Assembly: GCA_021495925.1 (NCBI GenBank)
Contig: JAKEKT010000002.1
Span: 248,001-312,000 of the forward strand
Direction: 5' to 3'
DNA from: Diplodia intermedia
Taxonomy: Eukaryota > Ascomycota > Dothideomycetes > Botryosphaeriales > Botryosphaeriaceae
Length of the DNA: 64,000 nt
Numbering within the stretch: position 1 is the first letter of the stretch; each line of letters opens with the position of its first letter. Both the position numbers and the translations under genes were made by a program. The notes under the pieces were generated by a model. The model was not told the origin of the DNA, made no database searches, and was given only the letters and a program-made list of their open reading frames with translations. Of this stretch, positions 10,981 through 22,554 are shown piece after piece.

Positions 10981-11070
10981 GTGGGTAGTTGAATCCGACA
11001 TCCGGACGTGAATGAGAACATTAGGCTCTCATTTGCGTCCGGGCGTCCGAATTGGATCCAACTACCCCCA
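10981..11070. repeat. Imperfect ~90-nt inverted repeat (hairpin or MITE-like)
   Basis: The left arm from 10982 (GGGTAGTTGAATCC) pairs with the right arm ending at 11070 (GGATCCAACTACCCCC). Pairing continues inward through CCGGACG/CGTCCGG and AATGAGA/TCTCATT to a short loop near 11018-11024. The right arm has about five extra bases. No protein is encoded and no target duplication is obvious, so it may be a short non-autonomous element remnant, a terminator hairpin or a structured RNA. Confidence 0.75.
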
Positions 11071-11081
11071 GATTGAGAACA

Positions 11082-11831
11082 TCAAAGGTCCGCACTTACA
11101 TCTAGACATTGGAGTCGACTACTCATAGAAATAGTGGTGGCGTCGTTGTGAAGCTCAAAGCTTCTGTCTTCCATTGGTCGTAAACGCGCCGTTGTCATAT
11201 CCACCACCCATAGAACGACAACAACGCAGAACACGGAAAGCATCGTCGACAAGTGTCCGAGTCTGGATTCTTCTTTCGGCACACAACAAGCCTGCCGGCC
11301 AGCGTCCCAGGTGTCGTCATCGCCAAGTCCTGGACAGGTGCTCGTGGCTCGAAAAATACCAGTTTCCAGTAAAGATCCACGGCTCAAAGGCGCTTTCGAC
11401 CCGTGGAATTCGTCGTCTCTTGATCTTTGCCCTTGGTCCAGGTCCAGCTCGTCACCTCCACGGCACAAGTCCAGGAAGTCTCTGCCATCATCTTCCTCTT
11501 CGCAAGACTTCCACCCCACCACACCATCCCACAGCTCCTCTACGCCGAGCACACCCTCGACGAATTTGTCCGCCCTCCCACAATCGAAAACCAGAAACGG
11601 CGACTCCCATACGGGCGAGAACGCCACGAGCCATTCCTGCCAGTGGACTTGGCAGCCGAGCGCGGTTTCGTGCTGCAGGGTGCCCCAGTCAGTCCACTCA
11701 GTGCGCTGGTTGAAGATTGACAGGAAGGCGTCGTCGTCGTCACTCTCCTCTTCCCCCTCTTTCTCATTATCATCTTCCTCCTCATCTTCCCCATAGTAGC
11801 CATGGTCACTGAAGGGCAATTCCGACTGCAT
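11082..11831 (-). CDS. Acidic Trp-rich hypothetical protein
   Basis: A 249-residue frame beginning MQSELPFSDHGYYG, then a dense Asp/Glu block (residues ~14-36) and a Trp-rich section (TEWTDWGTLQHE, VHWQEWLVAF, VGWKSC) that does not look like a random shadow. Near residue 200 there is a hydrophobic run (MLSVFCVVVVLWVV) that could be a membrane helix. Close to the 3' end the codons for LD-V-S read GTAAGT on the minus strand, a strong donor. The real gene could therefore splice onward instead of stopping here, and the last ~5 residues are doubtful. I recognise no family. Opposite-strand frames over the same stretch are basic Pro/Ser-rich and look like shadows. Confidence 0.45.
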   Translation of the reverse strand: MQSELPFSDHGYYGEDEEEDDNEKEGEEESDDDDAFLSIFNQRTEWTDWGTLQHETALGCQVHWQEWLVAFSPVWESPFLVFDCGRADKFVEGVLGVEELWDGVVGWKSCEEEDDGRDFLDLCRGGDELDLDQGQRSRDDEFHGSKAPLSRGSLLETGIFRATSTCPGLGDDDTWDAGRQACCVPKEESRLGHLSTMLSVFCVVVVLWVVDMTTARLRPMEDRSFELHNDATTISMSSRLQCLDVSADL

Positions 11832-12641
11832 GGCAAGATGTTGTGGGGAGCCTGCCCTGTTTTTTCTTCCTCTTTGGCTGTTTCTTTCTTGTTCTCCCTC
11901 TCACTTCTCTTCTAGTGCTTTCTGCGAGGAGGGTTCTCTGTCCAAGTAGCACACTCCCGACACAACGGCTCGGTCTTCACAAAAAAGTATGAGTGAGAGA
12001 AGTATGTAGAGCAATCCTACAGGGTAGAGTCGGAGAAAAGTAAGTAGGCCAAGAAAGCAAGAGAGGAGCAGTCTCCGTAGGATTTCCAAGCCTTTTAGAC
12101 TCTTGTCCCCGATGCTTGTCTCACGAGGTTGGGCGGCCAAAGGAGGTATGGAATGCAGTTTTTCGCATGTCCCTGGATGCCCAGCACAAGGCTTGGTTAG
12201 CGCATATTTCTGCGTCCGAGACAACGAAAGACTTACACATTCCTCAAACGTAGGGACCTGTCTTGAATTCTTTTGCAATACGTCTTGCCGTAGTTAGTAG
12301 GGGTCTTATCTGCTCAGTCGGCGCGATCAACCGACACGTCCACCGGTACCGCCACAGCGTATAGAGAACTTCGGCTCTCAAGATCTGTGCCTACTATGTG
12401 GGCAGCTGAAGCAAAATAGCAAGATACTTTCGACGACAAGGAAAATGATCATTGTATCTATCCGAGACCATGCGCTCTATCAAATCTGATCTTGTCCAAT
12501 AAGATGAAGCGAAATCTGGCTAATGCACATCCGCCCGAAACTCCGAATGAACCCGAGAGAAATTACTAGTAATAGTGAACTCTATCAATAAAAAGAAAAA
12601 GGTTCCGGTATCATGTAGGTCGTGAGAAGTCAGACTACTCT
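11832..12641. other. intergenic with one weak ORF
   Basis: Contains a 125-codon minus frame at 11901-12278 with a hydrophobic centre (LLLSCFLGLLTFLRLYPVGLLYILLSLILF). I cannot support it as a gene: no splice sites, family match or start context stand out. The rest is the 3' flank of cystathionine gamma-lyase. Confidence 0.35.
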
Positions 12642-14017
12642 TCATACAGAACCATTGGAGACGCCATTTCCTTTGTTGAGCTTGCCGCCAACAACGGCCT
12701 TCTCCAACGCCTGCAGAACATCTCTCTTCAAGTCCTCTCCATCCTCGATACCGCAGCTGACCCTGACGAGGTCGTCAAAGACGCCGGCAGCCTCTCGTTG
12801 CTCCTTGGGAATGCCTGCATGCGTCATGCTGCCGGGAACCTCGACCAACGACTCAACGCCTCCCAGAGACTCGGCGAGGGTAAAGATTTTGGTGGCCTGG
12901 CAGAAGCGCTCGGCAGCCTCCTTGCCACCCTGGACACGGAAAGAAAGCATACCACCACCCATGCCATTGCGGTGTTGTTTGGCGGTGATGTGGTGTTGAG
13001 GATGCGAAGGAAGGCCGGGGTAGTTGACAGCGATGACATGCGGCGAGGCTTCCAGAGCGTGAGCGATCTGGGTTGCGTTTGTCGTGGCCTCTCTGGCACG
13101 CAGGTGCAGCGTCTTAAGACCACGGTGGGCGAGCCAGCAGTCGAAGGGGCTGGGGACGCCACCGATGGCGTTCTGCAGGAAGGACAGACGCTCGAACAGG
13201 GCGTCAGAGTTGAAGGCGCAGGCGCCCATCAGGACGTCAGAGTGGCCGTTGATGTACTTGGTCACGCTGTGCACAACAATGTCGGCACCGTGATCTAGGG
13301 GGTTCTGGACGTAGGGAGAGAGAAAGGTGTTGTCCACAACAACCATGATGCCGTGCTTGTGTGCTATGCTAGCAACAGCGCGGATATCCACCAGGCTCAG
13401 TGTGGGGTTGCTGGGCGACTCAATCCAGATCAGTTTTGTCTCGTCGGGGCGGATCAGGTCCTCAATGTCCAGCTCAATCGACGGCGAGAATGTGACATGG
13501 ACGCCATGTGCGGCGGCGACCTTGGTGAAATAGCGGTGAGTTCCGCCATAGACGTCGGAGACAGAGACAACGTGCGAGCCCGCGGCGAGAGACTGCAGAA
13601 TGATGGCGGTGGTGGTTGAGCCCGAGGAAAAGGCAAGGGCGTAGCGGGCATGCTCAAGGGCGGCTATAGCTTTCTCGAAGTTGTCCCTGTAGCGGGCGCT
13701 GTCAGCGCGAGTGGTGCATGAGACACGAGGGAGGAAACTTTGTACCTGTTCGGGTTCGAGCTTCGGGTGTATTCATACTCGCCGACCGGCTTGCCGACCG
13801 AGGTCTGGGCGAAGGTGGTGGAGAGGGAAATCTAAGAATCGTGAGCGGGGCGCCACACCACCGCGCGGGGCTCGGATTCGGAGCTGCTTACAGGAGCAAT
13901 GACAGCACCGGTGACGGGATCGTGAGGAGAGCCTGCGTGAACGGCCAAGGTGCCGAACCGGTGCACGGGCGAGGGCGCGCGGGGCGGGGTATCGATGGGG
14001 TGTTCGGTGTGCGTCAT
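12642..14017 (-). CDS. CYS3: Cystathionine gamma-lyase
   Basis: Three exons, 13892-14017, 13746-13831 and 12642-13686, give 418 residues. This PLP enzyme of the Cys/Met metabolism family splits cystathionine into cysteine, 2-oxobutyrate and ammonia in the cytosol, the last step of transsulphuration. Diagnostic segments are ISLSTTFAQTSVG, GEYEYTRSSNPNRDNFE, ALAFSSGSTTT and VSDVYGGTHRYF. The PLP site is VVHSVTKYINGHSDV with Lys214 as the Schiff-base lysine. At intron 2 there are two possible acceptors. The downstream one gives NPNRDNFE as in the family, whereas the upstream one would insert three residues. The start MTHTEH is the only ATG, since the frame upstream has only TTG. Cystathionine beta-lyase and gamma-synthase are the related alternatives; length and motifs favour the gamma-lyase. 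Confidence 0.92.
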
Positions 14018-15612
14018 GATGGTGGGCTGGTCCAAAAGAGTGGCGAGGTGCGGGGAGCTCAACAGGACAGTAAAATGCCTTGAGGCTTCGTGGGAATGGG
14101 CGAGGCAGGAGCTGCAGCCGCCTTTTAAGGGAGAGGGCGCTCGAGCAGTTTAGTTATGTCAGAGTCAGACAATGGAATGGACTGAGATGGTGCACGGCTG
14201 CGTGGTAGAGATGGCGCAATCGCCCTAAAAGCAGCAGCTCAGGGTAACAACGGCTTTCTAAGCCAAGGCCGCAGGCTGCGGCGTTAATAATGCACGAGAA
14301 GCGCGTCGAAGGGCGCGGCGTCGCATCTGTCAGCAGCCGCGAGCTTTAGCTCTGCCATCGCCTCGGAAGGCGCGGCGCGCTTCCCCAGATTGTTGGACGC
14401 GACCGCTGCACATCGCTGCATTGCATCATCGCCCATGCACGCGTTCCTGCGCAAGCACGCCGACTCCTCCTGAGCGCCCCTCAGCCGTTGATAAGCGCAC
14501 TCCGAGTCACCGCGCCTCAACCTCTCACCGAATTTCTCACATGCCCCGCCTCTCGTGAGACGCGTGAGAAAGTTTGTCGCCGACGCTGCCGTGAAAATTC
14601 CCTCGAATTAGGTAACCGCTTGTCCTCCGTGTCGACTGTCCTCGTACTACTCCAGCACCTTCCTATTATCCACAAGACTGCCCTGCCGATGATGGAATTC
14701 CGAAGCACCTCCACCGCACCTTCGGGATGACGCGCTTGGTCCCTCCAATAGATTCCATTCTACTCGTGGTTGTTGCGTCTGAACCGCGATGGCATCTATC
14801 CTGGCTAGAAAGGAAAGCTCGTTAAATTGATGCTATTAAGTTTCCTCCTCTTGCGATACAGTACCACAAAGGTGCTCACAACTTTCCAACCGGTTCATAC
14901 AGTGACTCTCTGCGGTCCGCCCGACAACCAACCACATCGCTCATATAAAGTTTAGTCGTGTCTATTCTCTCAGCCTCACAAGGTGTTCACTTGCGAATCC
15001 ACCAATCATGTCGCAGTTACTCAATGCTGAACGACCGAGGTTGATGATGAGAGCGGAAATGCCTATTTTTGGGGCATGGGTAGTGTCAAATGAATTACAG
15101 GGCATGGCTAGAATGCATGTCCGTCTGACCGATGGCTCAGAATCGATATTAATTGTGCCAAGGCCTGATTTGATGACTGCTCGTGCACATGGGTAGAGAA
15201 GTCGGTTCGTTTGCGTCTTATAGCTGCGCCGGGTGAGTCTGGCAGTCGCTTGATCGAGCCGAAGGTTGAGAACCAGGCGTGTTCGGAGCGGGATGAATCA
15301 CATACTAGCCAATCATGGAGGACCAGTCCGATGGTATTGTTGTGGCTACGTCGAGATGCAGGGCTCCATTACAGCGGCTCAAAAGAAAAGTATCACGGTA
15401 AAGACAGCAACACAATGCAGACAAATGAGGATAGTCCGAGGCACATGAAGTAATTTTTGAAGAACTCTTTTTTGGTGGTGGCTGGCAGCACCAGGTTATC
15501 ACATCGTAGCCAGATCCGATCGAGGGGACTTTTTATTGGCTCATGTATCCTTCATGATTTCCGTAGTCTCCATATGCCCCAGACCATGCAACCCCGAAAC
15601 CCAAACAAGCAT
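14018..15612. other. intergenic
   Basis: Promoter side of CYS3 and 3' flank of RPS15. A CATATAAAG element near 14941 precedes a 62-codon plus-strand ATG frame at 15008-15196 (MSQLLNAERPRLMM). It could be a very small gene but has no recognisable feature, so I do not call it. Confidence 0.35.
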
Positions 15613-16400
<788 letters not shown>

Positions 16401-16913
16401 TTTTGCGGTTGTCGAAGTGCGGGTTGAGAACTTCGAAGGGGCGCAAAAGGTGTTGTCGCAGTTGAAGTCGAGTTGACGGCGGCCAAGTTGGCCCAAATTG
16501 TGGTGGGAGCGCCTAAGCGAGCGCCAAGACCCGCCCCGAACAGCTACCCGAACATTTCACGCTGCTATCGATAGGGCGTGAGGGCACGCACTCACATGGC
16601 TCTCGCAGGAGCACGTAATCTTGTCAAGTATGTGTTCACAGGGTAGGCTCTGATTCATTCAGCTTGGGACCGTCGTAGCTAAGAATTCACATGCAAATTT
16701 TGAGCAGCAATTGGAGGTGCACGGCCTTCTCATATTTTTGGGATATCACACAGCATTTCTGCTGAACATGCTCCTCGTCCGATAGACGCCCTTTTTTAGC
16801 CTGCGCTGATTCCTCCAAATTCCCAAGGCATACACGTGAGCCTTTCCTTGCCGGGCCCCGAGCCGTTAAAACCCATCCCGCGCAGAAATGACCAAATCTT
16901 GACCGTGATGCGC
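16401..16913. promoter_or_regulatory. RPS15 upstream region
   Basis: About 510 nt between the S15 start and the P2 stop, both on the minus strand. It should contain the S15 promoter and P2 3' signals. I see no conserved box I would name with confidence. Confidence 0.4.
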
Positions 16914-17305
16914 TTAGTCGAAAAGACCGAAGCCCATATCCTCGTCGGACTCCTCCTTCTCCTCCTCCTTCTCCTCCTTCTTCTCCTCGGCGGGGGCGGC
17001 GCCACCAGCGGCAGCACCACCAGCGGGGGCAGCGGCACCGGCAGAGGGGACGGAGGCGAGCTTCTCGGAACCAGTGGCGATCAGCTGATAGAGAGTCAGC
17101 AATTATTTTCGAGAGAAAAAGACACTAGGTAGGTAGGAAATCATACCTCCTGGATGTCCTTGCCCTCGAGCTCAGAGATGAGCTTGTCGAGGCGGTCGGA
17201 CTCAGCCTCAACACCGACGGACTCAAGGACGGCCTTGATGTCGCCAGCGGAGGGGGCGGTGTTGCCACCGAGGCCGAGGAGGAGGTAGGCAGCGAGGTAC
17301 TTCAT
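16914..17305 (-). CDS. RPP2: 60S acidic ribosomal stalk protein P2
   Basis: Two exons, 17147-17305 and 16914-17084, give 109 residues. The N-terminal helical dimerisation domain reads [15 protein letters not shown] and [19 protein letters not shown] Gly/Ala-rich hinge leads to the acidic [24 protein letters not shown] tail, the conserved peptide that recruits elongation-factor GTPases to the ribosomal stalk. The start MKYLAAY and the 109-residue length distinguish P2 from P1 and P0. The hinge and tail are encoded by a CTC-rich simple-sequence stretch (plus strand 16945-16990). Confidence 0.95.
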
Positions 17306-17905
17306 TTTTGCGGTTGCTGCGAAACGTTAGTGATCTCCGAACTGAACGAGCGAAGACTGCAGCGCGCGGGCGAGCGAGCTGCAGCGCAGTGGAGGGCGCA
17401 CTTGTGGAGGAGTTTTTGGAAGAACAAGCGAATCAATCGGTTTAGCCGCGTTGGCGGAGACTGAAACGTCGAGTCCTTGAAGGTTGTCGTTGGGTGTGGA
17501 AAAGAAGCAGAGTGCGGCCGCGCTCAGTGTTCAGAATAGCGATGCCCGGTGTGCGAGGCGCTAGTCCCAAAGCGATTGCTAGCGCGGCCGTGGTCCCCAG
17601 GCAAACGCGGCGCCGCCGGGTAGAGGCTGCGTGTGCTGGGGCTCTGGCAGGTGCGCTTGGATATTCCGGTGCCGATGCCCGCGCTTTAAAGAGAGCGTCA
17701 TGTCCTGCTCTTTGCCGTCCGCACTCTTCTCACCGTCTTCCTCCTCCTCCCTCCACTTTCCACCGCTGGCCGTTTCCGACTCTCGCCGTCATCCGTCCCC
17801 CCACGCGCTCGCTCGTCCCCAGCCTTTTCATGCCCGCAGCATGAGCGCCGGCCATACCAGCAACCATCGGTGATCTTCTGAACAGACGGCTGGGCCTTTC
17901 CCACA
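17306..17905. promoter_or_regulatory. Divergent promoter region between RPP2 and SPT2
   Basis: A 600-nt spacer between two divergently transcribed genes. It includes a long pyrimidine-rich tract near 17735-17790 on the SPT2 side, common in front of highly expressed fungal genes. No factor site is assigned. Confidence 0.5.
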
Positions 17906-19114
17906 ATGAGCGTAAGCCAGTCCGCTGCCGTGTGTCGCCACCGCTGCTCACCTGGTCCGCAGTTCCTCAACAGTGTTCTTTCCTCCATCGGCGGCGGCGC
18001 AGGCCAGTCGCAGGCGCAGTCTGGACGAGCCGCCCCCTCGCAAGCCCCCGCCACAAATCCGACGCAAACACCACGTGTCGGTGGCCCAAGCAACGGTGTG
18101 TCATCAACAACGACACCCAAGCGCAAGGCAGAAGGCGAGCCAGCGGCCGTACCTGCGAAGGCCGCGCGTAGGGATCTAGACCCGTCCCGTTCGAATCCTG
18201 TATCCCGTACTGGCACCGCTTCTCCGGTCGTGAAACCCGCCGCTCCCGCGTCTTCGAGCTCGATGCCCTATCGCGGCACTGCTCAACCATCCGGTTCCAC
18301 TATCACTCGCAAGCCTTCCACGTATGCGTCGGTCGCCAAGTCGGGCCCCTCCGCCACCACCATCGCAAAGCCCGCTCCGAAGCCCGTCACGAAACCCTCG
18401 CCTGCAGTCACAACAGTGCAAGCTGCAGCCGGCCCGGCACCCAAGAAGGGATCATACCAAGAGATCTTGGCCAGAGCAAAGGCGGCACAACAGGAGAAGC
18501 CGCCGGTCGGTGCTATCAAGCACAAGCCGCTTGAGAAGTTAACCAAGAAGGAAAAACTTGCACTTCATGAGAAGAACAAGCAGGCTGCTGCCGCCGCAAA
18601 GGACCCGAAGCTTGCACTGAAGCAGGGGCTGAAGCCGGGATTGAAGGGACCTGCTAAAGGCGTTGACGCAAAGGCTGGCGAGCCTGCGAAGGAGAAGAAG
18701 AAGGCGCCGGACCTAGGCTACCAGGGCACCATGCGTGGTGCCATGCGTCCAGCTGCAAAGGAACCAGCCTATCAGGGAACTATGCACAAAGGTGCTGCAG
18801 CAGTACGCAGGCCCGGACTAGACAGGGGCGACAGGAGTAGAAGTGGCTCGCTCGGTCCACGACCGCCCGTGGAGAAGCGCTACCGATACGTGGAAGATGA
18901 CGAAGAGGAAGAAGACTACGAATCAGAGGGTTCCTCCGATATGGAAGCGGGCATATTCGATGTGGACCAGGAAGAACAGATGAGTTTGCGTGTGGCCAGG
19001 AAGGAAGACGAGGAAGCGTTGCGCGAGGAAGAGGCGCTCAAACGCAAGAAGCTCGAGCGCAAGCAGATGTTGGAGAGGATGAACTCGCAGGCCAAGAAGA
19101 AAAGGGCTTACTAG
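17906..19114 (+). CDS. SPT2: SPT2 chromatin protein
   Basis: Two exons, a 6-nt first exon (17906-17911, Met-Ser) and 17963-19114, give 385 residues starting MSFLNSVLSSIGGG. The C-terminus carries the SPT2 domain: an acidic DDEEEEDYESEGSSDMEAGIFDVDQEEQ followed by a basic helical tail SLRVARKEDEEALREEEALKRKKLERK. SPT2 proteins bind histone H3-H4 and act as histone chaperones during transcription in the nucleus. The middle is Pro/Ala/Lys-rich and disordered, with a LTKKEKLALHEKNKQAA segment and two YQGTM repeats. The 51-nt intron has no in-frame stop, so retention would only insert 17 residues. I prefer splicing because MSFLNSVLSSIG is the usual start in relatives and GTAAGC...CAG is a good intron. 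Confidence 0.88.
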   Translation: MSVSQSAAVCRHRCSPGPQFLNSVLSSIGGGAGQSQAQSGRAAPSQAPATNPTQTPRVGGPSNGVSSTTTPKRKAEGEPAAVPAKAARRDLDPSRSNPVSRTGTASPVVKPAAPASSSSMPYRGTAQPSGSTITRKPSTYASVAKSGPSATTIAKPAPKPVTKPSPAVTTVQAAAGPAPKKGSYQEILARAKAAQQEKPPVGAIKHKPLEKLTKKEKLALHEKNKQAAAAAKDPKLALKQGLKPGLKGPAKGVDAKAGEPAKEKKKAPDLGYQGTMRGAMRPAAKEPAYQGTMHKGAAAVRRPGLDRGDRSRSGSLGPRPPVEKRYRYVEDDEEEEDYESEGSSDMEAGIFDVDQEEQMSLRVARKEDEEALREEEALKRKKLERKQMLERMNSQAKKKRAY

Positions 19115-20095
19115 GCTGCGATGGCAGCCTCTACTCAAGATTTCTACTTCAACTCTAGCCGGCAGGTGGACAACGGGTCCACGTCGGCATTTACTTCCGG
19201 TTTTGAGCATTGCATGGGGCATTGGGTAGACTATTGCTGGTTATAGCGTGGCGTTCGTCATCACTTGTCGCGGCACGATTCATGAAAGGCTTCGGGCTTC
19301 AGAGGGGCCCTACATTCTCCGATATTCTTGTTGTAGAAGATAGCTTCAGCCACTGTCTTGCGGTAATTGATACAAGACTAATTGCGCGTCATGCGCCTCT
19401 ACTATACTTCCTCGATATGCTTCTTGTTCTCCACATTTCTGGACATGTTTACTTCTCGATTTGGAAACATACTCTTACTATCTAGCCAATTAGCATGTTT
19501 TGATTCGTTTGCTGTGAGATTGATCATGACTTGTGGCTGAGCTGCATGCACGAACCTCCAAGGGCGAGACACCACACCTGGAATCCTATTTCTCACCCCG
19601 CCATGTGCCCGTTCACGTTCAACTGCAGCCAGCCTCAGCATGTATGCACTGAATTCAGACAACTGGGATCAAGGCGCTCCATGTAGCGCCGTCCGAAGAC
19701 GAGTGGGGTGCATGATGGCAGTCAACAAGCAACTCGGGGTAAACTTCGCACCATGCCCTGAAGTCAGACATGGGTGTGGCTTGCTGTTGGTCGACGCGAT
19801 GTGCAGGATGCCAGAACCTAACCTCGCTTGACGTCGTCTTCCCCCTTGCTCGGTAGGGCTGAAGGGGTGGAGGAGCCAGGGCACAGGGCAATGCCCCCGA
19901 GGAAGGCCCCCCGCAAAGCATGCATGCCTCGGCAAGACGGGGGCGATCCAAGCTCCCGCCAACTCCGCTCCATCCTCACTGCTACATCTTCCGCGGCTAT
20001 TGCATCCCACAGATATGAAGCTGCCGCGCACCTCTGGGGGCTGAACAACAAACACATCACCGCCGTGTTTCTTTCGTTAAAATAAACTTGGCATA
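19115..20095. other. intergenic
   Basis: 3' flank of SPT2 and promoter of the kinase-fold gene. Only short frames occur, and I see nothing else to annotate. Confidence 0.45.
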
Positions 20096-21571
20096 ATGGC
20101 GGGCGAGGTTCGCCAGCCCATCGACGTCAGCTCGCTGTCGAGCTACATTGACGCGAATATGCCGGAGATCAAGACGCCGATTGATGTAAAACAGGTACTG
20201 CGATCTCCCAGTCCCATCCCAACCCTTGCCAACACCCCCTCCGCGCAGTCCCCGCCCTGAAACATACCATCCCGTAGCCACGAGAAACACAACCTCCCCC
20301 CAAATGCTGACAGCCCGCCTCGCCCACAGTTCGGCTACGGCCAGTCCAACCCCACCTACCTGCTCACGTCGGCGCCGACGGGCGCGCGCTTCGTGCTGCG
20401 CAAGAAGCCCCCCGGCCAGCTGCTGTCCAAGACGGCGCACAAGGTCGACCGCGAGTACCGCATCATCGCCGCGCTGTCGCGGCACACGGACGTGCCCGTG
20501 CCGCGCGCGTACTGCCTGTGCGAGGATGACGCCGTCATCGGCACCGCCTTCTACATCATGGAGTTCCTCGACGGCCGCATCTTCGAGGACCCCAGCCTGC
20601 CCGGCGTGAGCGTCGAGGAGAGGACCGAGATGTACGTCAGTCTTTTTGATTGCCCCCAGCTTCCGTCGTAAACATGGTGAAACGAGGAAGACTTGTGGAT
20701 GCAACAGACATCCTTCTTGGGGAGGAAGAGGAAGAAGGGAAGGGATAGAGCACGCGCTTCGAAGCCGGACAGCTCCTTGATCAAGCCGGGGGCTCCCATC
20801 TCGTTGACAAAAACGTCCCTGGTTAGCTAACCACCACTCCCCGTCTCTCACAGGTGGCACGACGCCATCCGCACGCTCGCCAAGTTCCACCGCGTCTCGC
20901 CCGCCGCCGTCTCCCTGTCCAACTACGGCAAGCCCTCGGGCTTCTTCGACCGGCAACTCGCCACCTTCGCCACCATCTCGCAGGCGCAGGCGCAGACCGC
21001 TGACGTCGAGACGGGCGTGCCCGTCGGCAAGATCCCGCACTACGACGACATGTCCGCCTTCTTCCGCGACGCGGCCACCCAGCCGCGCGACCGCAGCGGC
21101 TTCGTGCACGGCGACTACAAGATCGACAACGTCGTCTTCCACAAGACCGAGCCGCGCGTCGTCGGCATCCTCGACTGGGAAATGTCCACCATCGGCCACC
21201 CGCTGTCCGACTTGTCCAACCTGCTCAACCCGTTCGTCACCGCCGCCAGCGGCGTCAGCATCGGCGCCGGAGGCAAAGGTACGCAGACTTTCCAGCCCGG
21301 CGCCACCCCCGGCCTTCCTACCCACGACCAGCTCGTACGCCTGTATGCCGAGACTGCGGGCTGGGATCCGGCGCCGGATATCGTGTGGGGAGAGGCGTTT
21401 AATCTGTATCGTGGTGCTGTGATTTTGCAGGGCATCGCGGCTAGATACGCGCGGCGCCAGGCGAGTTCGCTGAAGGCGAAGGATTATGGCGAGGGCATGA
21501 AGCCAATGGGTGAGCTGGCTTGGAAGCTGGTACAGGAAATCAAGCAAGGAAACGCGAGGTCGAAGTTATAG
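20096..21571 (+). CDS. Aminoglycoside phosphotransferase/ACAD10-11-like kinase-fold protein
   Basis: Three exons, 20096-20194, 20330-20631 and 20854-21571, give 372 residues. The protein has the APH kinase fold: an N-lobe with [13 protein letters not shown] and [12 protein letters not shown] (ATP-binding Lys in RKKP), the catalytic loop [13 protein letters not shown] with Asp221 and Asn226, and the Mg-binding [16 protein letters not shown] with Asp241. Close relatives are the phosphotransferase domains of acyl-CoA dehydrogenases ACAD10/11, which phosphorylate 4-hydroxyacyl-CoA. Stand-alone fungal copies are common, but their substrate is generally untested. No targeting signal or dehydrogenase domain is present. 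The substrate is therefore open; a role in lipid catabolism is inference from the family. The joins are phase-consistent, and the last exon alone contains all catalytic motifs. Confidence 0.85.
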
Positions 21572-21971
21572 GAAATTCGCTGTATATAGAGAGAAATCCC
21601 GGGAACTCAATGCACAATGAAATGGAAGGTGAAGAGTCGGCGACTCAGTTGTATTCAAGATTTCGCTTGCTTTTTAGTGGCCAGCTGCTAGACTTTGAGC
21701 AGCGTTCGCTATCCATTTGTCCCGTGTTATCCGATGAACGCCTCCGAAGAAAAGAAGAAAACCACTTGAGGGACTTGTCAACGGAGTTGTTTCCTCGTTA
21801 AGAAAGCTTTCTGGATGGAGCATACCGTGGATGCCGTCCTCCTGCCGAATTTTGTACACTAGCTAAGGCCGTCCCCGACTCCAGTAGCTCCGTGCATCTC
21901 TTGATTGACCAAGTGGTATCCGTGAAAAGAGAAAGGAAGTTATGTCGAGCATGCCCCATGCTTGCACCAGT
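21572..21971. other. convergent 3' flanks
   Basis: 400 nt between the kinase-fold gene and the SmG gene, which converge here. It should hold both transcript ends. No other feature is seen. Confidence 0.5.
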
Positions 21972-22554
21972 CTACCTGTGGTGGTGCTGACGCTCGTCGC
22001 CGCCGATACGCTCGAGGGCCTGTAAATCAACCAGTCAGCGTTCGTCTCCCCAGATATTTTGCCAGATTCGCGGCATGCGCAGGTTCGGAGCGCAATGTAG
22101 AGAAGATGCCGAGTAGGGCAGAAAAGTCGTACCTCGAGCATGACGACCGAGTTGCCGCGGATGACCTGCAAGATCTTAATCAGCATTCTGCTCTGCTCTG
22201 AGGCTTGAATGTAGTACTACATACACACATGCCAATGCGGACCTTCTCGCCACCAGGCTTCTCCTCGACGGCTTCGTCAAGGACGATATTCAGGAAGACC
22301 TAGGTATGGGCGTCAGCCTAGAATCGGGCGCAAGGCGGGGCTCAGAGCGTCAAAGGCTTGGTCGAACAGGGTGACGTACATCGTAGCCGCGGAGGACACC
22401 GATGACCTTGCGGGAGCCGTTGAGCTGGACAAACAGACGCTTGTCAAGGTACTGTTCGTACTGTCAATGGATGTAACCAATCTTCGTGGGGACGGAGCTA
22501 TCGTGACGGTGGCAGAAACAGTACCTTCTTCAGTTCGGGCTGAGCCTGCGGCAT
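21972..22554 (-). CDS. SMX2: Small nuclear ribonucleoprotein G (SmG)
   Basis: Five tiny exons, 22525-22554, 22380-22451, 22225-22299, 22133-22165 and 21972-22019, all joined in phase 0, give 85 residues. The Sm1 motif lies in LFVQLNGSRKVIGVLRGYDVFLNIVLDEA and the Sm2 motif in CVIRGNSVVMLE, where IRGxxV is diagnostic. PELKKYLDKR at the N-terminus identifies the G paralogue. SmG is part of the heptameric ring on U1, U2, U4 and U5 snRNAs in the spliceosome. Four introns in an 85-codon gene is very intron-dense. At intron 1 two CAG acceptors lie 9 nt apart; the downstream one matches the family. The gene is divergent from another splicing factor, NTR2. Confidence 0.93.

Noticed and set aside
15008..15196. 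62-codon ATG frame downstream of a TATA-like element
   Set aside because: Too short, with no signal, domain or splice support to call a gene.
20057..21547. 496-codon minus-strand frame across the kinase-fold gene
   Set aside because: Reads through two clear introns of the plus-strand gene and has no domain; antisense artefact.
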